This document shows, one piece after another, positions 45,530-57,600 of a stretch of DNA of 64,000 nucleotides. A program made the translations under genes and the position numbers. Position 1 is the stretch's first letter; each line of letters starts with the position of its first letter. The stretch is taken from NCBI GenBank assembly GCA_946122785.1, contig CAMGYJ010000005.1, positions 80,532,547 through 80,596,546 on the forward strand, written 5' to 3'. The notes below the pieces were generated by a model. That model saw nothing but the letters and a program-made list of their open reading frames with translations, was not told the DNA's origin and made no database searches. This DNA is from Linum tenue (Eukaryota > Streptophyta > Magnoliopsida > Malpighiales > Linaceae).

Positions 45530-47097
45530 ATATGTGGAAGAAGCTGTGGTCTTTAAATGTCTCGCAGAAAGTGAGAAACTTTTTGTGGAGATTGGCAAGA
45601 GATACTTTAGCAACGGGTGACCACCTCAGCTCAAAGAATCCTCGACGGGGGGATAGGTGTTACTTTCATGGAGAACGAGAAACACAAATACACTTCTTGA
45701 TATGATCCCAATTGGATCAATCCACAATTCAAAATTACTTGCCAAAGAAGTCATCTCAACTAACTTGAAGAATTCTGATTTTTGGCTAAGTGTTGAAACA
45801 GTTTCAGGTAGCCTACTTTGGAAGCTTGTATCTCACAAATGGCTCAATGAAAATGAGAGATCAAGGGCTTGTTTTGAAGATAAAGTTTTTTTTTCTTTAC
45901 ATTGGTATATTGTGGAGCTCAAGGAGATGTCTTGAAGGTCACTTTCAAAGCCCATAAAAAGACTACCTCAAAACAGGAAAACTTCCTAAATTTGGCTAAG
46001 GCAGAAAACTGTTTTGAGATACCAACTTTGAAGGCCTATATCTGGAGTTTGGAGCATGATCTCAGGCTGATTCAAGTTGGAGGTGAAATAGGAAGTTTTC
46101 TTCTACAAAGGAAAGGAATTGGTTGAGTTCGAATCAACCTAGAAGACCATTGTCTAAGGGATCAAAGATGCTATGAAACCTGTTTTCCTAGGCAGACTTG
46201 CTTGTGTTTTAAGTCAGTTTCTTGGCCAGCAAGTTACCTTGTTTTACACGAATTCTTTAGCCTTTTCATGTTCTAATTAGTTTCCTTGTTCTTGTAGGGT
46301 TGTATTAGGGTGTATTGTCTTTAAATACCTTTCCAATTCACGTTGTAAAGTAGAGTTGATTGAATTGAATAACAAACCGAGTGTTTGAGTTCTTGAGTTG
46401 CGTCTCGAGAGTTTTACCATTGTCATTAGCTTCGAGTGTATTCCTTATCTAATTACAAGACCCTTGTGAGGCTATTCTGAGTGTATTCCAGAATGTTTAG
46501 CAAGTTCTCTTATCAATCGATTAATCACCTCGATTATGGCGAGAAATCTACCTATCCATCATCTATCGTTCGATTGTTTGTGTGAGCTGCGTATTCTGAT
46601 CAAAATCACCCCCTGGTGCTTTATCACTTCTTTGGGCAATGCAGCTGGACTTGTCGGTTATGGAGGCAGTCTAATTACGTGGCCTGTTTCGAGAAGGCAG
46701 AAGGAAGAACGAGTCTCGAATGGGTTGCGAAAGTGATCAATTCAGCAGAAAACGAGGTTAGTGAAGGGTGGGGTGTACTGATGTGGTATTTTTGGAAGGA
46801 GAGGAATGCCATTGTTTTAATGGTACCAAAGGAGATGAAATGACCATTGTAGCGAGGGCCGAAAGTTTGCTTCGTCACTATCAACAACACCAGCAAAAGG
46901 GTGAGGAGGTGGCAGGAGTGGAGAGCACGCGGGGATGGTCTAAACCAAGGAATGGGTGGATCAAAGTCAACACAGACGTTGGAATACTGCAGGGGGAGGA
47001 GCAGGATTGGGTGAAATGAGAAGGGGGAGTTCCTACTAGCAGCAGCGGAGAAGAGACAAGGAAACTGGGATGCTGAAATGGCAGGTTTTGGTCAAAA
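45530..47097 (+). mobile_element. LINE 3' fragment (zf-RVT / RNase H), split by a solo LTR
   Basis: Before the solo LTR, translation gives WKKLWSLNVSQKVRNFLWRL and RETQIHFF. After it, translation gives QCSWTCRLWRQSN, then WYFWKERNA, then NGWIKVNTDVG. These are the zf-RVT and RNase H start of an L1 ORF2, similar in layout to 257-1300 of the left LINE. The fragment ends in a short A-run (aaaaaag) at about 47097. It lies within the Copia sequence at tttagcta/acacatctc. It is 5' truncated, as LINE insertions often are. Confidence 0.75.
45698..46626 (+). repeat. Solo LTR with TSD cttct
   Basis: 929-bp diverged relative of the LTRs at 11621 and 15793. It starts tgatatgatccca and ends gtgctttatca, with a perfect 5-bp TSD, cttct, at 45693-45697 and 46627-46631. 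The zf-RVT frame of the host LINE fragment continues across the TSD. A solo LTR arises by recombination between the two LTRs of a full element. Confidence 0.9.
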
Positions 47098-48617
47098 AAG
47101 AACACATCTCTTTTGAAATTGAGTGTACATTGAGAATTTATCTCTTAGTATCTCAATACCAAATACAAAAGAGGCGAGACCAAGAGCCCTTATCTCAAAT
47201 TTCCTTTTTAGAAATTTCTCGATCTCGTGCATTAAGCATATATCTCTAATATAAAGTAGAACATCAATACTGTAGAAAATGGAAAAATGAATTTCCTCCC
47301 ACTAAACTTAAGATATACACAGTTATCTCCAACATTAGTCTCTAAGTCTGAATGAGTTAATAACAAGATAAAAATTGTGATATCAATAATGAGATGCTTA
47401 TATAAGCCACCACTGCCATTATATTCTTAAAGGAGTCTTACAAATATACCAGAGAGAAAGTCTCTATGAGTCAATGCTTTCCTTCTGAGTAAAGCCTTTA
47501 GAGACCAACATGCCTTATATCTCTCAATGACTTCACCACATGGCATTAATCCACTTTTCATAATTTGAAGGATATTGTTAGCTAGAATCGCCCATCTTCT
47601 CCTTTGTGGATATACTTAATGGCACTTCTTAAGTGTGTTGAGTTTGTACAGTAACTAGATTCCTTATGTTTCCTCCACCAAAACTCAACATACTCAAGAA
47701 ATCTCACATTTCTCATTAACTAAAAGCTTCTTGATGTGGGATTATAAAACTTGTAGCTTGGAGAATTTTTGAGTAACCGACAAATATAAGTCAATTGTAC
47801 CCTTTTGTCCATTATACCTTCTTGTACCTTAGAAGGTTTTTCCAAAGTTGGACAACTCTAAATGTGCAAGTGTCTTATTGCTCATATAAGGTTACATTAA
47901 CTTCTTTCTGGATATTCTATCCAATGATGTACGTTGTAATCTTTATGGCTTTTATCCAAATGGAGTCTATTAAGCAAAAAAAGAAACATAATTACACTCG
48001 TCATTTCCTTAATAGTTCAATGAGCCTTAACATCCTTAGCTCTCTATTTGTTCTGTTACTGAGAATCTTGAGGTTAAACGAGTACTTGCAATTTTATCTC
48101 ATTTCTTTTATCCTCTTCTTGATGAATTTTAAAACTCATCTCAAATTTTCTTAAGGTGTGGAAGAAGATAAATCAAATCAAGTGTATGAGTTAGCCTTTA
48201 GACAACTCTAACTTAATCACTTGAGTTTGATGAAGATGAGACATCTTAATGATGTACACATTTATGATCCCTTTGACTTGCGTCTTTATGGGATCAACTT
48301 AACCTAATGTGCAATTTGCCCTGGATCCTTTCTTGTTTGGCAAATACTCCACGATTACTATAGGGAACCCCATAGTTGTCTCAGTGAAAGAGCTCCTAAA
48401 TTATTCACCGAATAGAGCACTTAATGATCCTCACACACTCAATTGGATCAATCCTTACTTTTATTATGAAATCTCATTTTGATTTTCTGGAGTAGAGTAG
48501 GGATCGTTCCACATAAAAGTGTAGGATCAAAGCCTATATATCATGAATAATTTTCTTGATTTTACTTTAAAGTCTTTAGATCCATCCCAATTAGCAAAAG
48601 AGTTAACTTTAATTTTG

Positions 48618-50020
48618 GGGTTAATTACATGGTTGGTCACTGAGATTATAAAAAGCGTTCATGTTTGGTCACTAGAAATATTTAAATCCAATCTTGGTCA
48701 CTCAAATTAGTTAAATGGTTCAAGTTTGGTCACTCTCCGTTACCTTCCGTCAGTCTCCGTTAACACCGTCAATTATTTGCTGACGTGGCTAACAGACTCA
48801 CCCAGTCACCTATTTTTGACAAAAATAAAATAAAATCCAATCCTGCCACGTCATTAAAGCTTGCCACATCATAAAAACCTGACCAATGTGACCCAACCCA
48901 TTAACCCATGATCTGACCTACCCCAAATTAAAACCCAAAATTGACCAATCCTCAAAATACCTTGCCCGGAGAAGACGACCGGAAGAAGGTATTGCCGCCG
49001 ACCAGTCCAATCCGCCGGTTTCCCCTCTTCTCCGGCGCGACGACATGAAGGAAGCCAGCAGCTTTCCATAAAGCTGATCGATTTCCACAGGAAGTGAGGA
49101 AGACCCATGGGAAGGAAAACCTCTCTCTAGACGAAAATGGTGCCCGTTTCCCAGTTTATTTTCTTCGCATCCAAGCACGCGCCAAGGCAGCATTCTCTCT
49201 CTTTGCTTCGAAGGTTCGCCCTCAAACCCTTACCCCCTACCCTGGCCTATCTAGCTCTCTATTACACCGTCGCTTTTGAAGTTGATTAATAGGGTTTTGG
49301 AGCTTCGATTTTGGGGTTTTGCTCGTTGCCCAGGAAGGATTGAGAAGAGAGGCAGGGGCGGCGAAAATGGGCTGGTTCCTTATGAGCCTAGGAGGTGTGT
49401 TGATGGGATTTGAGGAGGAAGAACAAGAAGAAGAGAAAGATGGAGGTTGAGAGTTGTTGAGCTTGGCGACGACGAGTCTTCGTGGGGAAGAAGTGGTGGT
49501 GGTGGTTTTGGGGGGGAGAGTATAAGGGAGCAGGCGCCGTTGAGGGAAGCGGTCGATATTGTGGGTTCAACGGACCTCAGGCGTTGATGTTTTTATCGAA
49601 GGAAGGAGAAGAGGGGAAATCGGCGGATTGGACAGGTCGGCGGCAATACCTTCTTCCGGTCGTCTTCTCCGGGCAAGGGATTTTGAGGATTGGTCAATTT
49701 TGGATTTTAATTTGGGGTAGGTCAGATCATGGGTTAATGGGTTGGGTCACATTGGTCAGGTTTTTATGATGTGGCAAGCTTTAATGACGTGGCAGGATTG
49801 GATTTTATTTTATTTTTGTCAAAAATAGGTGACTAGGTGAGTCTGTTAGCCACGTCAGCAAATAATTGACGGTGTTAACGGAGACTGACGGAAGGTAACG
49901 GAGAGTGACCAAACTTGAACCATTTAACTAATTTGAGTGACCAAGATTGGATTTAAATATTTCTAGTGACCAAACATGAACGCTTTTTATAATCTCAGTG
50001 ACCAACCATGCAATTAACCC
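48618..50020. mobile_element. Non-autonomous MULE with ~420-bp terminal repeats, 10-bp TSD
   Basis: The ends gggttaattacatggttggt and, read from the right, gggttaattgcatggttggt begin inverted repeats of about 418 bp (48618-49035 and 49605-50020). The perfect direct repeat tttaattttg flanks the element (48608-48617 and 50021-50030). The ~570-bp centre may hold acquired host sequence: at about 49131-49225 it can encode MVPVSQFIFFASKHAPRQ, followed by a GC-rich leader-like stretch. The source gene is not recognised. The centre and the CG-rich inner arms look unlike the AT-rich surroundings. Confidence 0.88.
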
Positions 50021-50827
50021 TTTAATTTTGACAGAAACATTTAAACCAAAGCCTAAAAACTATACGAAGATAAAAGAAAACATACATCATGCCAAGTAAT
50101 TAAACAAGACAAGAAAATTATCCAACATTGGGGAACCCATCATAAGATACCAAATGCAACATTAATTCTTCGTCTTTGGACAGAGAAATTAACTGCGAGC
50201 GGTACTCTTAATACAATGATCAAATACTGATAATAAGTTCTGTCAAACAACAGTCTATCTTTGGACCGACTGTTATTCACATGAACAATAGCTTTACAAT
50301 TATCACGTATTTACCATTAATGTGCTTGATTATTTTGGTCAAATAGTGTTGTCCTTTAGGTCGATCACTACCCACATAAAATACCCTTACACGCACACGG
50401 TACATCCATGTATTTCTACGTTAAATAATTTTTCGCATGTAGAGGTTATTACTTTGGCAACATACTGCTAAAATTAATTTAATTAAAATACTGGACAATT
50501 CTCACATAATCAAAAAATTATGAATAAGTGATTAATTACCCTTAAGAGAGAATTATAATAATAATTTTAAATAAAGGTTTACTCCATAATTCGTATAAAT
50601 TAATTTCCTTTCCTCACATAATTCATAAAAATGAAACCAAAAATTTCCTTTCATCTCATAATTCATATAAATTAATTTATATAAACAATAAATTATACGA
50701 GATAGTAAATAAAACAAACTACCTTGTATAGAATAAAAGCATGCCAAATGAATCATAAGGAAGAAACATAGAACCAAAGTGCTCAAACATGTATATCAAA
50801 AACCTCAATAATCAAACAAAGATGAAT

Positions 50828-50840
50828 GGCTCTGATACCA
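50828..50840 (-). promoter_or_regulatory. Primer-binding site of the minus-strand Copia element
   Basis: On the minus strand this reads tggtatcagagcc, an exact match to the initiator tRNA-Met primer site, two bases from the LTR end (ctaaca). Confidence 0.92.
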
Positions 50841-50842
50841 CT

Positions 50843-51265
50843 TGTTAGAATTTACTTTATTCTATGTAATTCCCCGGAATACATCTCGTTAGATTATCAA
50901 AAGTTAATAGGAATACATGGATTCATGTTGTTGATCGCCAAGAGCTTGATGCGGAATCTGGAAGACGATTTGGAACTGGACGATACTCCTAGAGCACGAT
51001 CCAGGAGGTAGCGTGATATTCCTTAACCAAGTTTCCTTAGTCCACTAACGGGAAACTTCTGATCTTCCTGATGGGGAGAAGAAGGGAGGTGTATTGGGGA
51101 TCACAACCTCAAACTCCTTATATACTAGTTCACCATAGGCTCCCATAAAATTCAAGGTGATCAAATATTGGGTTTCCAACCATTGAACCCATATTGGGCT
51201 TGAGTAGTCATGGATCACATAAAATTGATAAATAACAAATATAGTGTGTTCGAAAATTGATGGCC
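50843..51265 (-). repeat. 5' LTR of the minus-strand Copia element (truncated)
   Basis: Aligns with 44015-44503 but lacks about the first 35 bases of the LTR (its right end on the plus strand). No TSD can be defined. Confidence 0.85.
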
Positions 51266-51333
51266 ACTTCTTCCTCTGCTCGCTACCAAAAAACCAAATA
51301 ATCAAATAAAAACCCTTTCCTCATACTCGATCA

Positions 51334-52152
51334 TAGGGGTGGGAAACGGTGCGGTTGCGGTTAACTGCACCGCATTTTGCGGTTAACTGCAACCGCAAAA
51401 CACCCATATTAACCAACCGCGTCCGTCACGGTTAGCTGTTAACCAAAAACCGCAAAACGCGGTTAACGGTGAACCGCGGTTACTGGTGGTAAAAACCGCA
51501 GCAACCGCATCAGTCTACCAAACCGCGGTTAAGCTACTCACGGCAGAGGGGCAGCAGAGTAGATGTGGAGACTGGAAGAGGAGTTCGACGGTCGACGTGT
51601 AGGGTGTGGAGAGGAGAGCGTCGACGACGAGAGCAGGTCGAGGCGTCGAGCGAACAGAGTAGCAGTCGAGGCGTCGAGCGAACAGAGGAGCAGTCGAGCG
51701 GCGCCGGCGCGCCGCCTTGAGGAAGCCGGAGACGGCGGACGGCGGGCGGATGGAATTGGGGTGATTTTTGCTGGCCTGCTGCTCTCAGTTGCTGGGTTAT
51801 AGGGTTTTCAGACGACGGGACGATGGGAAGGAAAATGGATTCGTCAAAAGTCAAAACGGCAAAAGGGGGAAGTGGGGAAAGGGGTCGACTCAGGTTGGGC
51901 TTGGGTGGGGTTTGTGACTTTGGGGCTTGGGTTGGATTGGAAATTGATTGGGCCATCTATTCGCGATTAGCCTTGCGGTTAGATTTATTTGCGGTTTCGG
52001 TTGCGGTTAAACCGCAAACCGCAAAACAGCCCATATCTCCAACCGCGACCGCAAAATAGGTAAATTATGCGGTTTGCGGTTAACCAATAACCGCACGGTT
52101 TCGGTGCGATTATCGGTTTAACCGCGAAACCGCAACCGTTTTCCCAGCCCTA
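51334..52152. mobile_element. hAT-type element with near-perfect 8-bp TSD
   Basis: Inverted ends taggggtgggaaac and gttttcccagcccta are flanked by ctcgatca (51326-51333) and cttgatca (52153-52160), differing at one base. Subterminal regions are packed with gcggttaac/gttaaccgc repeats in both orientations. The GC-rich centre (51540-51800) has an open frame (MWRLEEEFDGRR...) without a recognised domain, probably fortuitous. Confidence 0.88.
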
Positions 52153-52439
52153 CTTGATCAGCCAATTCTTTCTTTGTCGTGGACCTCTAAACCTCCCCCA
52201 AACTCCGCTCGCCGCCCTTTGTCCCCGTGAAAACCTCCCTCACCTCCGCCTCTGGATCCACCCACTGTTCCCAAATCAGGTGGAAAGAAGGCAATGAACA
52301 CTGGATTTGGGGTACCGAAACTGAGGCTCATCTATAATTCCCACGACTGGGTACGAGCACCAGAGATTTAGGGTACCGGATATGAGAAGCGGATATTGGT
52401 CGACATAAAGCGTAGAAGAACCAGAGCAGACGATCAATC

Positions 52440-52687
52440 CCAGAGCTTGTTCTCGTTATAGCGACGAGATGCACGATTATTGCGGAGCGGCCTAAGGGTT
52501 ACCACTTCAACCGGACTCCACCGCCGCCGGGCATTCGCGCAAGTGGGAGGACTGGGAGCTCCCTTACTACCTCACCAGCTTCTTAACCATCGTCATCCTC
52601 GGCATCGGGCTCAACGCCAAGCTCGATCTCACCATCGAGACATGGGCGCACCAGAAGGAGATATTGGCTTCCGCTCCTTCCGATTGA
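52440..52687 (+). pseudogene. Fragment like a plant complex I (NADH dehydrogenase) small membrane subunit
   Basis: Two frames join across a single-base indel in the ccgccgccgg run (about 52524). The first reads IAERPKGYHFNRTPPPPG and the second KWEDWELPYYLTSFLTIVIL, continuing GIGLNAKLDLTIETWAHQK to a stop at 52685-52687. The arrangement, a short polar lead, one transmembrane helix and the ETWAHQKA-like tail, matches my memory of the plant ESSS-type subunit of mitochondrial complex I. That name is from recollection and not certain. No intron is visible. Lying between transposon ends, it may be a captured or retroposed copy. Confidence 0.55.
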
Positions 52688-52919
52688 AACAAGAAAAGGG
52701 GAAATCACGTATCCTCGTGGGCTATGAAATCTTCCCTGTTTGTTATTTTTTCGGTAATTAATCTTCCCTGTTTGTTTGTTTTCCCTTTAGTAGTTGATAA
52801 TGTGTAGCCGAGTAATAAACGATTAAATTTTATTTTTTTGTTTTATTTATTTTAATATTTTGTTTAAGGGAGGTGGAATTTCTAAAAGATTAAATTTATT
52901 ATTTTTACTATTGTCATGT

Positions 52920-53093
52920 CACTTATTTAACAGTCAACTCACAGAGTTGACTGTCACGTCAGATAACATTATTGAAGAGTGACCAAACTTGAACTGTTGA
53001 ACTAATTTGAATGACTACGTATGAAATAAATTAATTTTAATGACAAACAAGAACTTTTTAAGTAATTTCAGTAACCAAACTTGCAATTTACCC
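52920..53093. mobile_element. MULE terminal repeat, right end
   Basis: Read from the right this begins gggtaaattgcaagtttggt and continues like the 34827 end. No left partner with matching flanks was found, so the element is truncated or its partner lost. The complex I-like fragment lies just inside it. Confidence 0.65.
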
Positions 53094-53099
53094 ATAAAC

Positions 53100-53616
53100 A
53101 AACTAAACCCAGCAGGTAAGGATGACCGATTCTCGATCCATAATATTTGTATGTCATATATGATACATGTGGTTAATGGAGAAAAAAAATTAATAGTAAA
53201 TATTTCATCACTAATTGATCCCGTGTTTATATACTTAGTATAATAAATTTAGTTCATAATTTTTAACTAAGCTTTCTACAATACATCATTTATCTTTCAA
53301 ATTATAAATGCGAAATATTTAGTCACGAAATCAAAGTTTGAAATCATCATATATTATAAGATATATAATTTAACAAACGTATAAATTATTAAGAAGTCAC
53401 ATCATAAATTATATATATTGATTCACTCATAAATTGCTAATCGATTTGACTCCCTAAACACACTATTGAGCCAACTCACATGTTGAACTAGATGAACCAC
53501 TGAGTCAAACTGACTTGCCCCGAATAAGTATGAGCTCAAACTCGGCTCGTTTACTAACAAGCCGGGTTACGAATGAACTTTTCCCGTGTCGAGCCGTTCA
53601 CTCATTTGCATCCCTG
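53100..53616. mobile_element. MITE fragment, same family as 37531/43826
   Basis: AT-rich body, then gagctcaaactcggctcgtt, ending ctcatttgcatccct. It is parallel to the terminus at 43810-43826. The left end is not identified. Confidence 0.55.
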
Positions 53617-54526
53617 AGAGCCAATGAATATCTATAGCTGTTTGGGATCTTCCCGTTCAAATAAGTGACTCTAAAACTACTTCCGGCCTTTTACTTCTCT
53701 TTCTCTTTACCTTTTTGTTGTCTCCTCCTCATCACTACCCTCAAAACAGAAAGCAAGCAAGATAAGAAACTTCTTATCTTGCTCTTTAAATCTTCAACTG
53801 ATAATTCAAACTCGAGTGACATTGCATGACAAGATACATCCATCCACACCCCTGCTCACTAACCTATTTCACATCTTAATGCTCACTTAAAGTTCAACAT
53901 ACACCACTTTTCTGCAATTGAAAGCACCAAACTTGTAGCTTTCCAATACGAATATTCTTTCTTCTAACAGTCTCAGCAACTTAATCCTTTCCACATAGTA
54001 GTTTCATGGACCTGGCTTCTCACGTTTAGCAGTACACCTTCAATCTTCCAATACAAAGACAAAATACCTCACCAAGTCATCAATGGTGTACCATTTCGGT
54101 TATCTCATCCGCTAGTCAGGTTCTCAGGTCTATCTTGCAGAAGAAGAACGCCATTTTTCGATGCAAAAGGCTGCCACGTTTATAGCGAGAATCCCGTCCT
54201 TCGCGTCAAACAGCATTGCTTGCTAGCTTCCCTTTCTACTTACCTGTTGAAAGATGAACAACGAAGAGAAACCAATGATTATACAGGTGGACGGAAAGCT
54301 TGATGCATTTCCATAGTGTTCCACTTGCTTACACACATTGCATGGTGCGATAGAACGACAGATATTCAAGAAAGCTGATTATTTTCTCAATACATTTTTA
54401 ACAAAGCTGTTTGCAATTGGCCCTTTATGGAGTTAGAATCTTAAGAACGACATTTCACGGCAAGAAAAGTTCCTACGAAGTTTTCATGCAAACAGTTACG
54501 CCAAACTACAACAACATCTCTGATAA
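53617..54526. other. Intergenic and probable 3' untranslated region of the PP2A gene
   Basis: No ORF is supported. The part next to 54527 should be 3' UTR of the minus-strand gene. The rest is plain host intergenic DNA. Confidence 0.5.
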
Positions 54527-56916
54527 TTAGAAAGGTTTCCAAGGAAAGCAGGCTGTTGTATTGTAATTACCTGCAGTTTTCTGAGCACCCATCTCTTCCA
54601 AGCGTCTCCATCTGGCTTCCCATCTCGCTTTGGTCTCGTCTTCCTTCTTCTCAGTCTCCTGAAACTTCAGCAAGCAATCATTGAAGAGCTCAGGATCGAG
54701 ATCTTCAAATATCTTGCGGACATTTATAGTCAAGCTACGGACAGCTTGGTTCCAGTGATTCCTTGCATTTCTCTCAAGTGCTGGGAAAAGAATGGGCAGA
54801 ATGACCTTCTGGTTCTGTCTGATCAAATTCTCGATTGGATCATTGTTCCACAGGAATAATGCTCTTTCAGCAACCTGAAATCATAAGCAATGGTTATGGG
54901 CTTTTGTATAATATACATGAGTAACATAAGATTAAACACTGCCAGGTTTATGTTTCATTCGAATCAATTACACAATCCATTGCTGAACTCATACACTGCG
55001 GTCAGGTTTTCCCTCCAAACTGTCCAGGTTAGTGTGCCTGATCAGCCATATTAGTGGTAAAAATGGCCTTATAGACTCTGATTAGCTGTATCATTTGCAC
55101 CAACACTATCTCCAAACCCATCCCAGTACTTTACCTAACAGATTTCAGAAAACTACTCTTCATCCACTACCCGATAACTTTCGACTATTGATTTGGTGAG
55201 TTCATATGCTGATATAAAATATCTCAACATAAAAAGCTTGCCAGAGATGGAGATAGATAGTGACGGATATGTTACATTCTTTTAAACTTCATTAAGTTCA
55301 TTAGAAAACAGACTCAACTGACCAACTTGTTAATGACCCCAAATCTATTTCAGCCAATGCAAACTTATCGTGAAGCAACTCGCACCTACTGATCACTTAT
55401 TTGTGGTTTCTCTCCTGCTTCTTTGGTGATCATATTCATACAAGCAATGCTTCTACTCAAAACACATGCTTGAAAATAACAATTAAGACTGAAAGACTCC
55501 TGATTTGCAACATCAGCCATTAGAACATCACCAACAATCTGAAACTAATTCTACAATTAAGAGTAAAGGACCCCTGATTTGCAAGATCAGACATTAGAAC
55601 TTCACCAACAATTTGAAACTAATTAAACAATTAAGACTGAAACTCTCCTGATTTGCAACATCAGACATTGGAACATCACCAACAATCCAAAACCAAAAGA
55701 ACTCAGTTACCTGAAAGTGAGAGCTACTTAAACACCGCGCGATTTGATGAAAAAGAGGAACCATGCATCGCTGGAATTCCTGTGACTGAGTTGCTTCGAG
55801 TACCTCCTCAAGCTCATTCAGAAACATGACTTCCTTCGAGCTATTAGTAACCGGCCAATACTTTAACAACCCCCTAATCACAACATCTGCGAGCTTGCAA
55901 TCTTTCTCAACAAACTGTGTTATACAATAAGACAGAGGCTGGTGGTACATCGCCAAGCACCTCGGCTTATGCAATGGAATTAGAGCACGAACGAGGAACA
56001 TCTTGTGCTCTTCCTTGAGAGGCAAGGCAAACCCATTAATGATACTCCCCAAGATCTCCAGAAGCTCAGCTATCCCATTGTGCTTCTCGGTCTCAAAAAC
56101 AAACTGATAGAACACATTGTTGATGGATTTCCTTATGAATGGACGATGTACCATGAATTTCCCATATATCCTATGAAGAATCGTCTTGAGGTACTCTCTT
56201 TCCCTAGGATCTTCAGAATCAATCAAGTCCAACAACTTGAGAACGAACGCCTGGTCAATGTACTTTTTAGTCAACTTGACATCAGTCTCAGAAGATGCCA
56301 CGAATCTCAAGAAGACCTCATAGACGATTTGCAAATGAGGCCAAGCGAGGTCCATCGTAGGCTCTTCTTCCTCCAAGTCCACACCATCCACAACTTTATT
56401 CTCCCGGGGTTGAGGACTAGGCGTCCTGAACATGTTGACTGATACCATCTTGACCACTTCTTGGACAACAGCTTCACTGAACTTCCCATTTGCAGAAGTG
56501 ACATAATCAACAAGCTCCAGCAATGTCTGTCGCTTGATCTCCTTTTCCTTAACGTGCTTCACTGGATCGGTGAAGTCGAATACAATGCTGCATAGCTTTA
56601 GCTTTCTAAAGAACAAACTCTCCTTCTGAGAGTTTGGAACATCTTTGAATCCTGGCAACACTTCGTAGGAGTATAATCCTAGGTTGCCATTCTGATGCTT
56701 CATTGAAATCATGGTTCCATTGTTCTGCCCGGAATCTGAACCAGGCTGATTGTTGAACCGTTCATACCCGATGTAAGAATCGACCCCAAAATTACTGCCC
56801 TTTGAAACAGTATTAGCAACAGCTTTTGAATTTTTACCATTCTTCCTTCCGTTTTCTCCATTTCCAGCCGATTTAGACGACTTCCTAGGAATCTTGCCCA
56901 GCAATTGCTTGATCAT
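54527..56916 (-). CDS. PP2A B' (B56) regulatory subunit
   Basis: Two exons on the minus strand: 56916-55711 (402 codons) and 54874-54527 (115 codons plus stop), joined in phase by a GT-AG intron ([17 protein letters not shown]). The 517-residue length fits the family. The first ~90 residues are a basic, Ser/Asn/Gly-rich tail ([20 protein letters not shown]). The HEAT-like B56 fold follows: [66 protein letters not shown]. It recruits substrates to the PP2A A/C core in cytosol and nucleus. All helices expected of B56 appear present. The extreme C-terminus ([17 protein letters not shown]) is not family-like and follows a possible donor, so a further exon is possible. Confidence 0.93.
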
Positions 56917-57600
56917 AATTCACAATAATAATCCTAAACCCACCAAGAGTTATCCTTTCTAAATCCAAAAAAGTCAACCACAGTTTATCCCAAAACGATC
57001 CTCTTGACTTTTTTTCCCCTTCCCCCTCAACGCAAATCAATCAATCAAGCAAAACCCTTTTCAATCCAGCATCAAAGTTGCAAACTTTGTGGCAGAAAAT
57101 CACGAACCCATCAGGGTAAAAGTCAATTTTCAGAAGTAAGATCAGCAAGAACAGAGATAACGAACCCAGAAGCGGCAACTTTGTTACTTGAGGGAGACAT
57201 TCGCTACGACAGCGACCAACATTCCCCGATCTCCTCGCTGGGACAACGTAGCAAAATGGGATAAGATAATCAGACTACCGCTGGTTTAGAAAGGGAGGAG
57301 AAAAGTTGGGAAGTTTCTGAATAAACGATCAAGGGCTGGAAAAGAAGAACATGCAAAGATGAGAGAAGAGGAGAGAAAGATTGGAAAGTTGGACGCACGG
57401 GATGGAGAGAAAAGTGAAGAGTAGAGAGCAAGAGTAAAGTTGTGGAGAGAGAGAGAGAGAGAGAGAGGGGTTTGTGCTTTGATGATTGAAAAGTTGGGAG
57501 TTTCAAACTTCAAACTTGTTTCTGCTCCCCTGCTTTCTTCTCGTATTTCCCGTCTGAAATTTTGGGTGATTGGTGAGTGGTGACGAAGAAAATTAATTGT
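56917..57600 (-). promoter_or_regulatory. Leader and promoter-proximal region of the PP2A gene, with GA/CT repeat
   Basis: Upstream of the ATG at 56916 the minus strand has pyrimidine-rich leader sequence and a CT dinucleotide run (57443-57469, GA on the plus strand). Such runs are common just around plant transcription starts. No unambiguous TATA box was recognised. Several antisense frames here are artefacts of the repeat. Confidence 0.5.

Larger units (their letters stand above)
44515..48607 (-). pseudogene. Copia pol remnant, minus strand
   Basis: Short degraded frames match the RNase H end (about 44,940-45,150) and the reverse transcriptase entry (about 47,400-47,560) of the plus-strand copy. 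It is interrupted by the LINE fragment and solo LTR. No usable frame remains. Confidence 0.65.
44015..51265 (-). mobile_element. Decayed Copia retrotransposon, minus strand, with nested insertions
   Basis: The 5' LTR (50843-51265, truncated), the primer-binding site (50828-50840), the leader with ccaaaga motifs, degraded pol, the polypurine tract and the 3' LTR (44015-44503) follow each other from right to left. The sequence is collinear with the plus-strand copy at 9,030-18,947. It is interrupted by a LINE fragment (45530-47097) and a MULE (48618-50020). Pol is beyond repair. Confidence 0.88.

Noticed and set aside
51563..51802. 79-residue Arg/Glu-rich ORF in the hAT element at 51334
   Set aside because: GC-rich core of a non-autonomous element; no hAT transposase motif and opposite-strand ORFs are just as long.
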